The notes under the pieces: generated by a model
Database searches by the model: none
What the model saw: the letters and a program-made list of their open reading frames with translations, nothing else
What the model was told of the DNA's origin: nothing
Translations under genes and position numbers: made by a program
Shown here: piece by piece, positions 46,530 to 59,419 of the stretch
Position numbering within the stretch: position 1 is the stretch's first letter
Layout: every line of letters begins with the position of its first letter
Assembly (NCBI RefSeq): GCF_037975245.1
Contig: NC_092561.1
Span: 13,079,001-13,143,000, forward strand
Reading direction: 5' to 3'
DNA from: Apostichopus japonicus
Taxonomy: Eukaryota; Echinodermata; Holothuroidea; Aspidochirotida; Stichopodidae
Length of the DNA stretch: 64,000 nt

Positions 46530-48602
46530 GGATGAGTAAGTCTTTATAGGATAGTGTCATCATGCTGGGTAAGAGTATCATTATCAGTGGATTGGTGTTG
46601 TAATGGTTATGATGTGGCCTTAGCTTTTCTGAAATTATTGAATTTCACTTAGGGAAGTTACCTTATATAAATCCTCCTCATTATGATTCACAGCTTATAT
46701 CTACATGCCCACAGTTGGCTTAGGATACAAAGATCAATTTTAATGTCATATACTTGTCACAATCACTACCTTGATGATTCTACAAATAAGCCACATTGTT
46801 ATCTTATGAAAAAGTGGTTGATTAGGTAAAAATTTTTCGTCCTGTCTGATGATGTGGGATGCAAAGAAATTGTCAAATAGTCACTAATATCACAAAAATT
46901 AACCAAGAATTGCTGGTGGTTATAGACCATATAAATTAGAAATTTACTTGGCAGTCTTTTTTAAATTTGTAGCATGTACAATTCTGCCAACAGTTAGTAC
47001 TCCACTTCAAGAAACTGCTGATCACAGGCAAAACAGATGGTATGCAATCAGTACCCTGTAAAACCCATCGGACATAAATGGACAGTCAAATATTAACACT
47101 GTAGAAAGGTTGAGAATCAGGCACAAGTTTGCAGCTAATTTCAAAACTGTGGGCAAACAAACCTATAACAAAGTTTGAATTGGAATTTCACTTGCCATTG
47201 ATAGAAATTCCTCTAACCTCAGAAGAACATAAAGTGAAGGTCTGTATCCTTTCAGAACACAATAACTTCATAAGTAAAGCTTGAATAAAGTTCAGACTTG
47301 ATATGTGTGTACATACTTTGTGAGTACAACAACACTATAGCTTCGTGTTCTAGGGATCTGTGTGAGGTCCACATAGGTCAGAGTGTGAAAATGTTGTAAT
47401 CTATGTTACTCTAAAAGTAAACCTTTTTGCACTAATATAATTCATACGTGGTATGTGGATTGACCTTACTGATCTATTGCAGCTTACAGTAAATGATCTC
47501 AAATAATATTTGGTAAGGAATCGACAAGCATGTTGGCTTTCTGGTTTAAGCCGGTAACAATAGTCAGCACCACTTTAGATTTGTGTTAACAGGACACAAT
47601 AGTCAACATGGAAGGGGGTCTTTGGGAACTTTAAAATCTAGTTAATACCTGAATACCGGGACACAGTGGTAGTATACTAAAGTTACCTAAATGATATATG
47701 CGATGGATTAATTCAATATGTAACTAATTCATGGATCTCATCAATGATCTTCAGTAATAAGACAGGTATTCTGCTACATTCTAACTGTAGATACACAGAT
47801 AATGTACACCATACAGTTGAGTATTTTTGCTATCTGCTGTTTTTGTTAACGAAACGAGTTTTTTTTTTCAACTCTCCACTAAATGCTTGTTAATTGTGAG
47901 TGTTTTGCTCATTAAAAAAGCAAGCAAATTGTGACCATGACTCCTCCATTATGTGGTAAACTTGGATGTGGTTTAGTGAACAACAAGTTTCTTGGGTACC
48001 CTCCCCCAAGTGTCTGGCATATCCTTCAGGTTTCCTGTTATAATTAACTACCATCGTGATTCCTTTCTGCATGTAATTGCAAATATTAGTGCAATTCACA
48101 CTCAAACTATTATAATATTAAAATATTGCATTTTGTAAATAAAAATTTATAACTTACTAAGAAGTGTTAGAGTACCATGTTGTTTTTTGCTGTTGTTTAT
48201 TTCAAAGAGTACATTTTGTTATTCAGTGTTGTTTTCTACTTTAAAGGAAATACAATATTTATAAACTCTGAATTATGTGACCAGGTTTTCTTACTTTTCC
48301 TGCTGTCTGACGACCACTAGTATCTAGGCATATTCATACACAATTTATTTGAAGGAAGTTAAATCAAGATAAAAAGAGGTTATTGAAATATGCCAGAATG
48401 ACAAAGGCTAGGGATAAAGTTAGGGGTTCACATTTGTTGAATGTTGTTTTTTAGTTTCACCATCATCGCTGGGTGATTTCTGTGACATTGGCGAATACAT
48501 AACAAATAACACAAAAACTTACAAATAAGCATTCATTTGTAACAAACAGACCTACGCGATTGGTTGTGGTCAGGGAGGGGATGGTATGTGGTGCTGAAAA
48601 GA
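46530..48602. other. No recognisable gene
   Basis: AT-rich sequence with only short ORFs lacking recognisable similarity. No clear repeat boundaries. Confidence 0.55.
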
Positions 48603-48781
48603 GAATGGTGCAAGCTCCTCACATGCAGACCACCCACCAGTTTTTTGACAATGGTGTCAGCTCCACGCATGCAGGCCACCCACAAGTTTTGACAATGGTG
48701 CTAGCCCCTAACATGCAGACCACCCACCAGTTTTGACAATGGTGCTAGCCCAACGCATGCAGACCACTCACAAGTTTTGAT
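48603..48781. repeat. ~44-bp tandem repeat, 4 copies
   Basis: Units start near 48604, 48648, 48691 and 48736 and read AATGGTGCTAGCCC then CATGCAGACCACCCACCAGT and TTTGAC. Confidence 0.93.
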
Positions 48782-51700
48782 AATACTTATATGTTCACAC
48801 ACCATTAGCCATGGTCGAAAGCTAGGAAGACATTGAATAAAATCCGCTATTCTTGCAAGAATCATTCATCGCCAAATATTTTATACAAATTGTTTTGAAA
48901 GTACGACAGTAACCGGCAATCTAGGGTCATGGTTAACTCTTTACTTTGCTCTGATGCGGTTGCGAAACCTCGTTCTGTAGAAAAATCGCATAAATATACC
49001 AGTTGATTTATTAAGGAAATGTATACTTGAGTTGGTTGGCGATTATTTTAGTCTATACTCTTTATATGCATCGTTTCCCACTTGTTGATGCACTTCGATA
49101 AGCTTTAAATTGACATACCAGCAAATTTCATTAGTTCTTCGAGAGTACACCCACATGCTCTACACAGCTTCATAAAAAAGTGCACCTAAGTTGATTTGGA
49201 TCATTTTAACTTTTATGTTACATTGATAAGAAACTTCTCAAGTTTTGCTCTTCAAAATTCTTTAAATGCAACATGGAAATATTTTGTTAGAATTACTCGT
49301 AACAATAACCGTCAATAATTTTACAAATAATTTTATGATATCTTTGTTCAATTGGATATGAAGGGGTAGGAATGGGTGGAACTGGGTTGCTGGTGGAATG
49401 GTTCTATAGTTATATTATATAGGATAAAACCCGATTCCAAACAAGGAACGTTCCCTACCCCACCTCACCCCCACCTCTACTTGCCACTAACTAATCTCAT
49501 ATAGGGTTAATCACCAAACACTGGAGTGCTCCTACAGATATGCTAGAAAAACGAATATGGTGAAATATGCTATTGATAAATTTTTACACCTTAGTTGGGG
49601 GTTACTTGTCTCATTTCTTAGCATATCAGTTTTATAAAAGATGATTACTACATTAAAATATTGAAACATCCATGGAAGTTATTCGTCAACATCAACTTGT
49701 GAATTAGTTTGCTCTGTTAGATACACTCTTATAAAATACATTGAACATAATGCGACCTACAACTGACAGCACTGGCTTTGTACTTGTACTGTTAACCGTT
49801 ATGTTCTGTCAAATCCCTGTTTTGCAGAGTTTCACCAGTGTTTCTATTGAACTACATTTACATATTTAATTCTTCACATCAGCAATACAAAGTAACATAA
49901 CAAACAATGAATACAGTACAACACATAATGTTACAAAGAAGAAGACTAAGTGGGCTACACATGAGAACAATCCCTGAAGGACAATATTAAAAGTGAAAAA
50001 AAGAAAAGGATGAACAAAGAAAGCAAAAAGTTCACGGAAAGTGAGGTACGGTATAAAACCACAGCAATAAACAAGACACCCCTTTTACAGAGCACCTCCA
50101 AGTAGGAAATCAACATCATACGCAGGAAGAAGTTTCTGCGTGAAGCCTTATAAATGTTCAAGCAGTTATGGATCGTTCGGAACTGATAGTAATCTTAGAT
50201 GCTTTTCTATATTTCCTTAAAAGGAATAGTTCCTTGAAAGCATAGTTCCTTCAAAGGATTGCCAGTGGTTTTTCTGATTTCGATTAAGAGAAAGGAAGAT
50301 GAAATGAAATACTTTTTGTGCAGACAAAAGATTAACTTGAGCCCTGGTCTCGAAAACACTCTTTCTTTAAACTCTATTGAGTATATGTTTCTTTTAAATG
50401 ATAAAAAAGCGGATACATTGCATAGACATGAGCAAACATTGACGCTGTAGCCTACTTCAGTGGATCTGAAAAGGTGAAATGTTCAATTTACCACCTACAT
50501 CTTGGTTCAGACCTATTGCACATTATTTTGACGTCATAAAGTGACTAGAACACGAAACCTGAGGTTGTTTCCAGGGATCTGGAATAACATAATGCATATT
50601 AGAGGATGTGTGAAAATAGTTATCATTCGACATATATTTCCATATCACATAACCCGTTGTTCATTATACAGCTCCCCCCCCCCCCAAACAACGTGTTATT
50701 TCTAGAGTGTAACACTGTTTATCATAAGAAGAAAACATCACCTTGCCTTGGATAGGCCTACAGTGGCCGAAAGAGGACAGTTTTGTCACTATACCTACAT
50801 CATTGACGTCAATCGTAGTACGGGAGGAGTTCGAGAGACACATCGTTATGTTCACACATACACAGAACCGTACACACACATGCAACTTAAATTGCCTTTA
50901 GACCCCATCTCAAAATTTGGAAGGCCACCACATGCTATTGTGCCCTTTCCCCCATTAAGCCAGACCAAACTGTATATTAAGATCTTTCTATTATATTTAA
51001 AATTTCTCATCTCCCTACATGTAATATATAAGGAGAAAAATAATGGGACAAATTTTAAATAGTACTTATGTAGTTGTTAAGGTTAGAGGTCTAAGGTCAA
51101 TATAGATCCATCCAATCATAGAAGAGATGAGATTTGCCTCTCCATAGATTGGCATGTAAGGTTTTTCCATCCAGCCCTGATCCCTTTGTTTTATTTGCTA
51201 TCTTACTAGTGTAACGTTTTTGAGTAAATAAAGTATTTTTTGTGTGGAAATGTTGATGCTAATTTGTTCATATTTTCTGTTATCCAGTTACCAGATGTAC
51301 TGTACGGATTAAAAAAATTCAAACAAATCAATCTGTTTGTTTTAAGAATTTGGCATAGGAGGATTTACAGTAATGAATATGCAACAATGTCTACCGACCA
51401 AGCAGAGAAATGATTGACATTAGCTCGAAGAAACAGAAAAAAAAAGAGTGTTAACAAGGGTATTAAAGTCATAATCCACACGGATTAAGGAGGATGCAGA
51501 TATAGATGCAATTAAAGAATTATTCCAAAAATCAAGATAAATTTGGCAGCAGAAGAAGTAGCCTACTACCAATTTGAAATGTGTAAGCATAATTGGTAGT
51601 TGGGTAAGTACTATTAGGTCTGGAGGTCTAACTACAATAGTTTACGATAAAAAGTATATCGATATGGAGATTAACGATGTCCATTAACTCACACACTCAC

Positions 51701-53171
51701 ATAAATGCTTGTAAGAGGAAGATTTCAATACCCACGTGACACTGTGACTTTGGTAGACTTAAAAGTAGGCATACTGTCTTGATAATATACAGAACTGCGT
51801 ATTAAAGTTATGGTCCATTTTGCACTTTTGCATCTGATGAAGTTGAATACCAGCGGTCTCTATAAATAACACCAGGAATACCAGTAAATTACGGAACACA
51901 AATTTTATTCGGATTGCTTGGAGAGTATTTTAGTCTATAGTATGTTTCGCATCGTTTCCTACTGTTTATTAGAGAGTATAACGTCCTATTTATTATATGA
52001 AGTTCCAAAAATACGTATTTGAAATGGTTCTTAGCAACAAGATATTTTAATTTTTTTTGCGACATATCGTTTTATAAGAACCTTTACAGCTTATAGATTT
52101 GTTGAGCTTGAAAATGGCAAGATCACAAATGCATAAAGTAATATTCTGAACGATTACAAAGACAATGAAGTAACTATTCAGTGACACTATGTTGGGTAAC
52201 AAAATGAAAAATAATGTAGACCTTATAGTCTCAATTATATGCTGTGATTATTGAAAATCAACTGAATGTATCGATGAGTTGCTTTTATAAGACCTTAATA
52301 TTTATTATACAGAGTCAGGAATGTCTTAGAACTATAATACGTATATGTTCATAGTTGTAATGTAGCATTGTTGCGTGTGACGTACGAAATCCTATTTAAC
52401 AGTACAATCCGTGTTGTGGTTACACAAACATAAAATATCATATTTGGTGGAATAATTTAGTTTTCTTTATCACAGTTCTTTAGTGCTATTAAGTGTTTTC
52501 AGTAACACATGTGTTATTATCAGTTTCAGTTGGTTAGTTGTGCAAATAAAGGTTATGTTACCTTCACGTTCATCTTGGTAAAGGCACAAACTTGGATTGA
52601 TATTTGAATCACTTCATGAGACACGGCTCAATTTTTTGACCTTTAAAAACTCCTGTATACATTTTAGAAGACTTGGACCTAGTCAACGTTAATGTAATTC
52701 AGTTTGAGAAAACAAAATAATTACCGCACTAATCGCAAGGTAGCCATCATTTAATAATATAAAAACATCGTTGATGTTCTTTTACCAGCCTGGGGAGCAA
52801 ACACATATTAGTTTTGCGTGGATTGGCAAAGGGAAGGCTTAGATGTTACTTCGTTCTGGGAGAGGTGTCTAAGGGAAGCGGTATGCCTTTTTCCTCCGAG
52901 AAAATTGGTAAAATGCGTAGATGCAACGTGGTAATATATTTGAATCTTTTGAAGCAATATTATATTTCAACTGTTTAGGTTCTATACATACTTTACGTGG
53001 TTGCTCTCTTGCTGGTAGCCCAAACGTACGTAATAAAGTGGGCCTATTTTGAAATTGGTAGACCAGAAAGTTACAGTATTTGCTCATAAAGTTAATGCTT
53101 ACTGAAATCTGAGCGTCACTTGAAGAGAGAACTTCCCAACAGAGAACTGTTCAGAACTGATCTCGAACGAA
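48782..53171. other. No gene recognised; one dispersed repeat pair
   Basis: The segment near 49035-49085 (GGTTGGCGATTATTTTAGTC, GCATCGTTTCC) resembles 51910-51965 (GCTTGGAGAGTATTTTAGTC, GCATCGTTTCC), so an unclassified dispersed repeat is present twice. A C tract lies at about 50672-50685. The short ORFs show no recognisable similarity. About 100 bp before 53172 would be the 5' UTR of the small-peptide gene. Confidence 0.5.
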
Positions 53172-54795
53172 ATGGCTGGTAAGATGTTTCACACTGGTTT
53201 TTAGTATTTTTGTCGTAAAGGGATTGGTAGTGTTTGAGTAAACTATGTACAATTAATGTACGAAAAAGATTACAATTATGAATGTTTAAAGATCTGATAT
53301 CGGTAAATATCAGGCCTATGTACCATTTCTTCGATCTCATATCACCTAGTAGTACTTCTAAAGTACCCTCGTCGAATTTCCTGACGATTTCTTGACCACG
53401 TTGGATGGACCTATTTTTACATCTGGAGTTAACCTCTGTTTAGTCTAACCGGCCGACACAACATGAACGGATATTTTGTATGTAAAAAGTGCCATATTTA
53501 GACTTTTCTGTTTGCCAGTTCGGCGGTAGACCACACTGGTCGTGTCGAGTTGAGAATACGGGTGTATTAAAAAACACTAGCATAACTCAATTATTTAGAT
53601 TTTCAGTTATAAACATGCTAGATCTATGTCAGGTAGCGTAGAAAGCTTCCAAACGTGAAGGGCTTAACGAAGAATTTGTTTTATCCTTCTAGAAACTTTC
53701 GATGTTTCATCTCAAAGTTTCGACGATTCAGTATCTTGCAGTTTGAATATCTTTAATTAATTTAAACGTTTGAAGAATAATCTTTAAGTTCGACTTTTCA
53801 TCTTAATTTTTGTGACGTTTATAAACGAATCTTATGTCTCAAAGTCGACGTCTTATCTTGACATCTCAACAAACTTTAGGTTTTGTTCGTATCCAAATTT
53901 CAACATTTTACTAACCAAAGTTAATCTCAAAAGTGTTCTTTTACAATCAAATTTGTAGCGAATCAATGTTAACACTTTTGACGTGTTTCCCATATGCGTA
54001 GAATTCATCCAAGAATTCTTATCTCTCAGCTAAAAAATGTAACATATTACATACGATTTAAATGTGACGTTTAATGTCGAAATGCCAACGATTTATATCA
54101 AAAGTTTGGCCTGTTACCTCTTAATTTCATGCCTTTGTTCTTCAAATGTTGATGATTTATCTCAAAATATTTTATAAGAGTACAAAATGGATTCCTGAGT
54201 TGTTCATTTGTTCAAAGTGAGTTGTCAGTAACGATGACGATTAAGTCACTAAATTGATTTCTGTCTTGCAAAAATACCGGTACATTCCCTCCTCTCTCCC
54301 CTAGTCGTTTAACCTTAGGGACGACCTTGTATAAACAGTTCGGTGTTACTCGAGTGTTACGGGGTCTTTTTAGACCCCAAATAATGAATGACGTATCATA
54401 TTTATGACGCTCTTCAAAGTGTAATTTACAGTTATTATAGCGTCCTTACTGTACATACGTACTCAGCCTTGTACACTGAACATACGAACTCTGGACTGTC
54501 ATTAATTTATTATATTTTTTAAGCAGACTCAAAAGCGTGACGTTCGTGGACATTCAGAGAGAATTATAATAACGAAATTAGGCTTAGACTGTGTGTTCTT
54601 GTGACTAGACGTTCTTAATTATAGTTATTTTGCGTCTTTCCAGGATTCCGCTGCATAACCTCGTGGCTACTGATGGTTTTTATCTTGGCTAGCATGTTAA
54701 CAACAGTGTCGGGCTACGGGTATGATGCCCCAGCCGAAAATAGACAAGAACTTAGAGAAGTGTTGCATGGGCTCTACGAAAAACGTAAAGAATGA
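53172..54795 (+). CDS. Two-exon gene for a 52-aa secreted peptide of unknown function
   Basis: Seen: exon 1 53172-53178 (ATGGCTG, donor GTAAGA) and exon 2 54644-54795 (acceptor TTTCCAG) join in phase 1 and end in TGA. The product starts MAGFRCITSWLLMVFILASM and has a hydrophobic core typical of a signal peptide, probably cleaved after LTTVSG (residue 26). It leaves YGYDAPAENRQEL then REVLHGLYEKRKE. Residues L39, V42, L43, L46 and Y47 follow i, i+3, i+4, i+7, i+8 spacing, as in an amphipathic helix. KRK at 49-51 could be a dibasic processing site. No cysteine remains in the mature part. I do not recognise the family. A 7-nt first coding exon is short, and a GTAAAG within the last codons could be an alternative donor, so more exons are possible. 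An ATTAAA lies near 54912. Hormone-like or antimicrobial roles are only guesses. Confidence 0.6.
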
Positions 54796-54974
54796 TAGAT
54801 TCAGAAAAAGTGTATCCGGTATGTCAAAATGAGGTTCATATTTGGTTTTATGTAATCACTAAATGGTCAATATTGAATATATATATGACCAATAGATACA
54901 CTATTTTATTATTAAACATATCAATATAACTTACAGTTATACAAAGCTATTAAATTACACATTCACGAAAAGTG

Positions 54975-55111
54975 GAATCACTGTGGTCGAGTGGTACGCA
55001 TTTTGGTCTGTGACAAATAGGTAAGGTGTTTAATTCCTACTTTCACCTGAATAGTCCCAACCGGAAGAAACCGGTGGTAAAATGGAAATCTTTTGGTGTT
55101 TTTGTCTTTAT

Positions 55112-55160
<49 letters not shown>
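54975..55160. repeat. tRNA-like (SINE?) segment followed by a (TA)n tract
   Basis: TGGTCGAGTGG at 54983-54993 resembles a tRNA box A and GTGTTTAATTCC near 55028 a decayed box B. A (TA)n microsatellite follows at 55114-55159. The SINE assignment is tentative; the microsatellite is certain. Confidence 0.5.
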
Positions 55161-55259
55161 GAATAAAAATAAATAAAAGACCCTGTGAAACAACTATGCC
55201 GTATTTAGAGAACGGCTGGATCTCGAGTGAGGAACAAACCAAAACAACTAACTTAAGTA

Positions 55260-56110
55260 ATTGATTGGAAGTAAAACAGCCCATGTTTGGTTTTGCAGAG
55301 CTTTCGAGCAAAACTAGCTCCTTTTCAGTGCATGATCACCGAAAGTGACAAGAAGTAGCAGGAATTTTTGATATGGTCTTAATATGTTGAGTAGTTCTCA
55401 TTCTTAGTTAGTTTTTTTCGACTCTCCAACGTATTGTGTGTGTAAATTGCAAATTTTGCAGTAGATGAGGTAAATTACATTTTTAGAGTGTCTTTTATTT
55501 TCTGCCGGATTCGGAACGTCCATGTACTTTAGTTGCTCTGAAAGGCCCCAGTAGAATCGATAAGTAAGCAAGTCTTGCAAGTTTGTGTACAGGGCGATGA
55601 TCCTGCATTTTCGGCTCTGTTTGTTCCTGATTAATGATACCCGAAATAAAATGTCCCGTAGGTTTCTAGGTCTTGTAAATCAAATAACAGGTGGATCTGA
55701 GAAAACTGATATCAGACGTTCTGTGCTTTGAAGTTATGTGAAAATTCTTCTGAATGATATTGGCCGGTGTTGGAAGAAGAGGGTGGAAACCAGTAACCAG
55801 AACTGGTTTGAGGGGGGGGGGGGGGGGTTGTACGTCAATGTTTGAGTGCGGGTTTGCTTTTCGCCATTTGATGGCATTTTCAATAGAACCCCGAAACTAC
55901 TGTCTGTTGAGAAGATGTTGTGACAGTTCTTTGGTGCGAGAATCAAAATCGACCTCAGAAGAGCAAATGCGTCAAAAAGCGCAACGATTGACTACTATGT
56001 ATTCTGAGTGAGATACAAAAATTGAATTAAGTGGGTGATAGGGAGTAAAATGACCAATGATTGGTTTTGCAGAGCTATTGAACAAAACTAGCTCTGAGAA
56101 TGACTAAACA
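55260..56110 (-). pseudogene. Penelope-like element remnant
   Basis: Related sequences near 55288-55325 and 56055-56095 (GGTTTTGCAGAGCT...AACAAAACTAGCTC) sit as direct repeats about 770 bp apart. On the minus strand the better one reads CTGAAAAGGAGCTAGTTTTG then CTCGAAAGCTCTGCA, the layout of the hammerhead-like motif known from pseudo-LTRs of Penelope-like elements. Between them the minus strand contains CTQTCKTCLLI followed by TGAFQSN, resembling the Cys-rich segment before the GIY-YIG nuclease of these elements, in broken frames. The RT is missing, so this copy is deleted internally. Confidence 0.5.
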
Positions 56111-56950
56111 TAGATTTGCGATCAAAACAGTTAAGTTCAACCAACCTGTTGCAAATAACTCCCAATGACTCACAATCTCCCAAATCATTCGATTGAAAAA
56201 TAACGTGTATTTGCCATCGACCAAAACGATTCTTGGACAGACTAATCTAGAAAAGGAAAGACAATTTCCAGGAACTAAATCTAAATATCACGGCACCATT
56301 TGATTTAAACACCAGAAACGATCGACAGTCCCAAATAAGTCAAAACAATTCTTTTGAAATTACGGGATCAGAAACGGACTAAAATAATCCGACACGGATG
56401 TGAAATTAATCCTATTTTTTCCAAACCTTCTGCTAATCAAGCAGAAATCAGTAAGTCGCGTTTGCTTCATATTTATGTCGACAATCTTCTATATAAAAAA
56501 GTTTTCATTTATGATACTCCTGCTACTTCCCAGAAAGAAATTGGAAGCCTCCCAGCATGCAGAATTGCCTATAAACCTACCTCAAGAAACAGACAGCAAC
56601 ACAAAAACCCAACATCCAATTAGAAGATGAAAGGATTCAACAACTAAGGGGCAAGTTCCTCGACAAGTGTACAGCACCAACGCATGATCTTCATCAGCTT
56701 ATAATAAATCAACTTAGGAGTTCGGTCTTTATAATGGAATCACCCCACTCACTTGCATCGATGCAAAAATTTGGGGCCACCACCAACAGAGGAACTTAAT
56801 TTGTGTTTACAACTCTATCCATGTCCAGATCCCACCATGAGAAGCTAGCAGCATAACAACCTACATCTCTTCTGTAACGTCCGTTCATCGACACCACCGA
56901 CAATGAAGCCTCTCCTCCGTGACGTCTAGCATCGTCAGTCCAGTCTTTAA
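56111..56950. other. Unassigned, probably decayed retroelement sequence
   Basis: An 89-codon plus-strand frame at 56354-56623 ends in KPTSRNRQQHKNPTSN and shows no recognised domain. It leads into the non-LTR remnant and may be part of it. Confidence 0.35.
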
Positions 56951-57310
56951 AGCCAGCCACCACTCATCGTTTCCCTTAAATAAATGAAGTCGCCATCAAT
57001 ATTTACAAAACGATAATTATATCAATCAAGGATTATGCAGCACCGGTCATCTCACACATCACAGAAAACCAACTAGAAAAATTAGACGCAATACAAAGGA
57101 GAGCTTGCCGCATCGTCTACCACCTCGACTTCTAGACTCCTACAGAAGACACCATCGGTTTAGCTCAACTACCTACTGTACAATAAGCCAACGACTGAAC
57201 TCCCCCTCAGGGACAACTTCTTAGACAAATGTCAACGAGAAGGCCACCATCTACATCAATTCATCCAGAACCAACCCCAACATCCAAAACTGCTGCCGAA
57301 CACCCCATTT
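56951..57310 (+). pseudogene. Non-LTR retrotransposon RT C-terminal remnant
   Basis: The plus strand near 57005-57180 encodes IIISIKDYAAPVISHITENQ then LEKLDAIQRRACRIVYHLDF, followed by a stop and frame changes, then LLRQMSTRRPPSTSI-type decayed text. The Y-A-P-V...L-x-x-I-Q-R-R-A pattern is a hallmark of the region just after the RT in non-LTR retrotransposons. It belongs to a different family from the copies at 16.8, 20.7 and 34 kb. Confidence 0.7.
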
Positions 57311-59419
57311 CATAACATACATTATGAAACAGACATATTTTCACACAGCCACCACCATCTCCACACCGCCAGCCTCCGAAGCCACCACAGGGACAGATCG
57401 CGCCGTCACCAACATAGATGACTTCCAACATCAACATCCACTAACTTGGACCTCCAGGACAACGAAATTAATTGAAACCACTAATTCGGGCACCGTACTC
57501 AAATACAGTCCTCTCTCAGCCCTCCGCCTTGTCACGTCCTTACCCAACTTACATAAAAAAAATCAAAAACTCAAAATTAACGGTCTAGTCTCTATTTTCC
57601 CGGCTAGGTTTCGGCCTAGGTTACTGAAGCGCCCTCGGGCGGAAAAAGTTACGAGACATATTAATACCTTAGTTAACTTGGAGGTCAGACGATAAAAAAT
57701 TAAATGGTACATTTTTGTTGAATTGTTTAACAATTCGCAAAGCAACGTGAGTTATTTAACGTAAATATTGTTTTGTATTTTCTTCGTTCTTAAATTGTAA
57801 TCCACGAATACTCCGCACAACACGCCAACACAAACATTTGAACAAAGTAACTACACATGTCGGTATCGTTATGATTACTGATTAACTTTTGTAATAGTCG
57901 TTAATCTCTATACGGACAGGCATTCCTTAATAATAACTTAGACAAATGAAAACACCTGCCAGCATATGTAGCAAAAATCTAAATAAGACTTTATTATATT
58001 AAATATTGCGCTGTATCTTATAATCATTCAAACTTTTGTACGGATAAACGTTTCATTGACCTACCAACTCTTTGCTAAGAGGTGAAAAAGTATCTCATAG
58101 ATACATACAACAACTTTACTTACTCCTACTTGTGCTATAACGTACTATTTTTTCCCCACATAATTCGAGTTAGTATCAACAAATTAATTAGTTTTTAATT
58201 TTAAATAAGGATTATTTTTACTATCAAAAAGTCAAAGTAGCATATGTTATAGGCACGACAGACATAACATTTATGTGACAATTTGGTGAAAAAATGTCTA
58301 AAATGATTGTATCGCTGTAATGCATCCATGCAAGGTAAAGAGTGCCTAATAATTATACACTTAATCTCTTGACTAAATCATCAAAGTTCTTTTGCTCCAT
58401 AGATTCACGAAAGTCTTCACTCTACGTAATAGGTACAAGCTCATTTTTTCGATAGCTGGCATATTGGTCATTCATTGCGTCTTAAATACAATACGTATCA
58501 TAATCACGTAAATACTTAGCTAGGAGAGATCTGTTTTGATCAGTGAACTAGAACCACTCACTCTAACTACCAATAAATTGCTTAATCTGTTCCCGGGGTA
58601 CAATTACGTAATCTATAACTTGCTCGGTTTTTACACCACCTATATTATTTTGGAAAAGTTACAGATTAAATTGAAAATACTTTTCCAGTTTGATAACCTT
58701 TATGAAGGAAATTCTGCTCTTATTTCTATTTACGACAGGCTTTCTGTGATGGAGAAGTGTTGGAATACTGACGTATTGGAATTGTGGAGTATTTTATATC
58801 AAGAGGTAGAAAGGAATCACAGAAAACCTCAGAATATTTATATTTTTCCTCCCACGTTCAGTTTCTTTCAAGTAATTTATCAAAGACAGTGAAAACCTTG
58901 AAAAAAACAACTGCTCATGTCGGCTACTGCAGAAAGAATCCTATTTGTCATTGTCAATTGCAACAGAAGTACAAGCACTTAAAATGTTAATTTACATACT
59001 GCGTACGAGTGTTGACATTGCCTTCAAGGCAAGAAATCAACTTTGTAGGTTGGATTTTAATTAATTACTTTATTTTATTTTTTATATCAACCGCAAAGTA
59101 AACACATTTGATAATTTTGTGTAACAAAGGTAATATGCGGACCTTAATACCATTTAACGCTTGGTTTATATATTTCATTTTGGTAAAGTAGGGTCTGTGT
59201 AGGCGTTGACTAACAAATTATAATTAGAAACAGGTGAGGAATGTTTGTCATTGTATTACTAATCAAACAACTCCCGATGAACACACGAAATAAAGTTGCA
59301 ATCAATCAAGTAATATATCTTAGTAACAAATATTACGAATATAAGAATGTGATAAAAAAGAATTGAGACATTATTCAACGAGACGTTTACAGACAAGAAT
59401 TACAAGTTTACTCGAAGAA
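57311..59419. other. No assigned gene; one unexplained 118-codon frame
   Basis: A plus-strand frame at 58536-58892 contains FQFDNLYEGNSALISIYDRL then MEKCWNTDVLELW and FPPTFSFFQVIY. Its composition looks protein-like, but no family is recognised, and it has no ATG at the start and no clear splice sites. A second frame at 57324-57695 follows the non-LTR remnant and is probably its decayed tail. Otherwise AT-rich sequence with nothing recognisable. Confidence 0.35.

Noticed and set aside
53172-54795. Neuropeptide Y/F identity for the small peptide (DAPAE followed by a helix)
   Set aside because: The resemblance is limited to five residues; the RxRF/Y-amide C-terminus and GKR processing site are missing, and the intron position does not fit that family as I know it.
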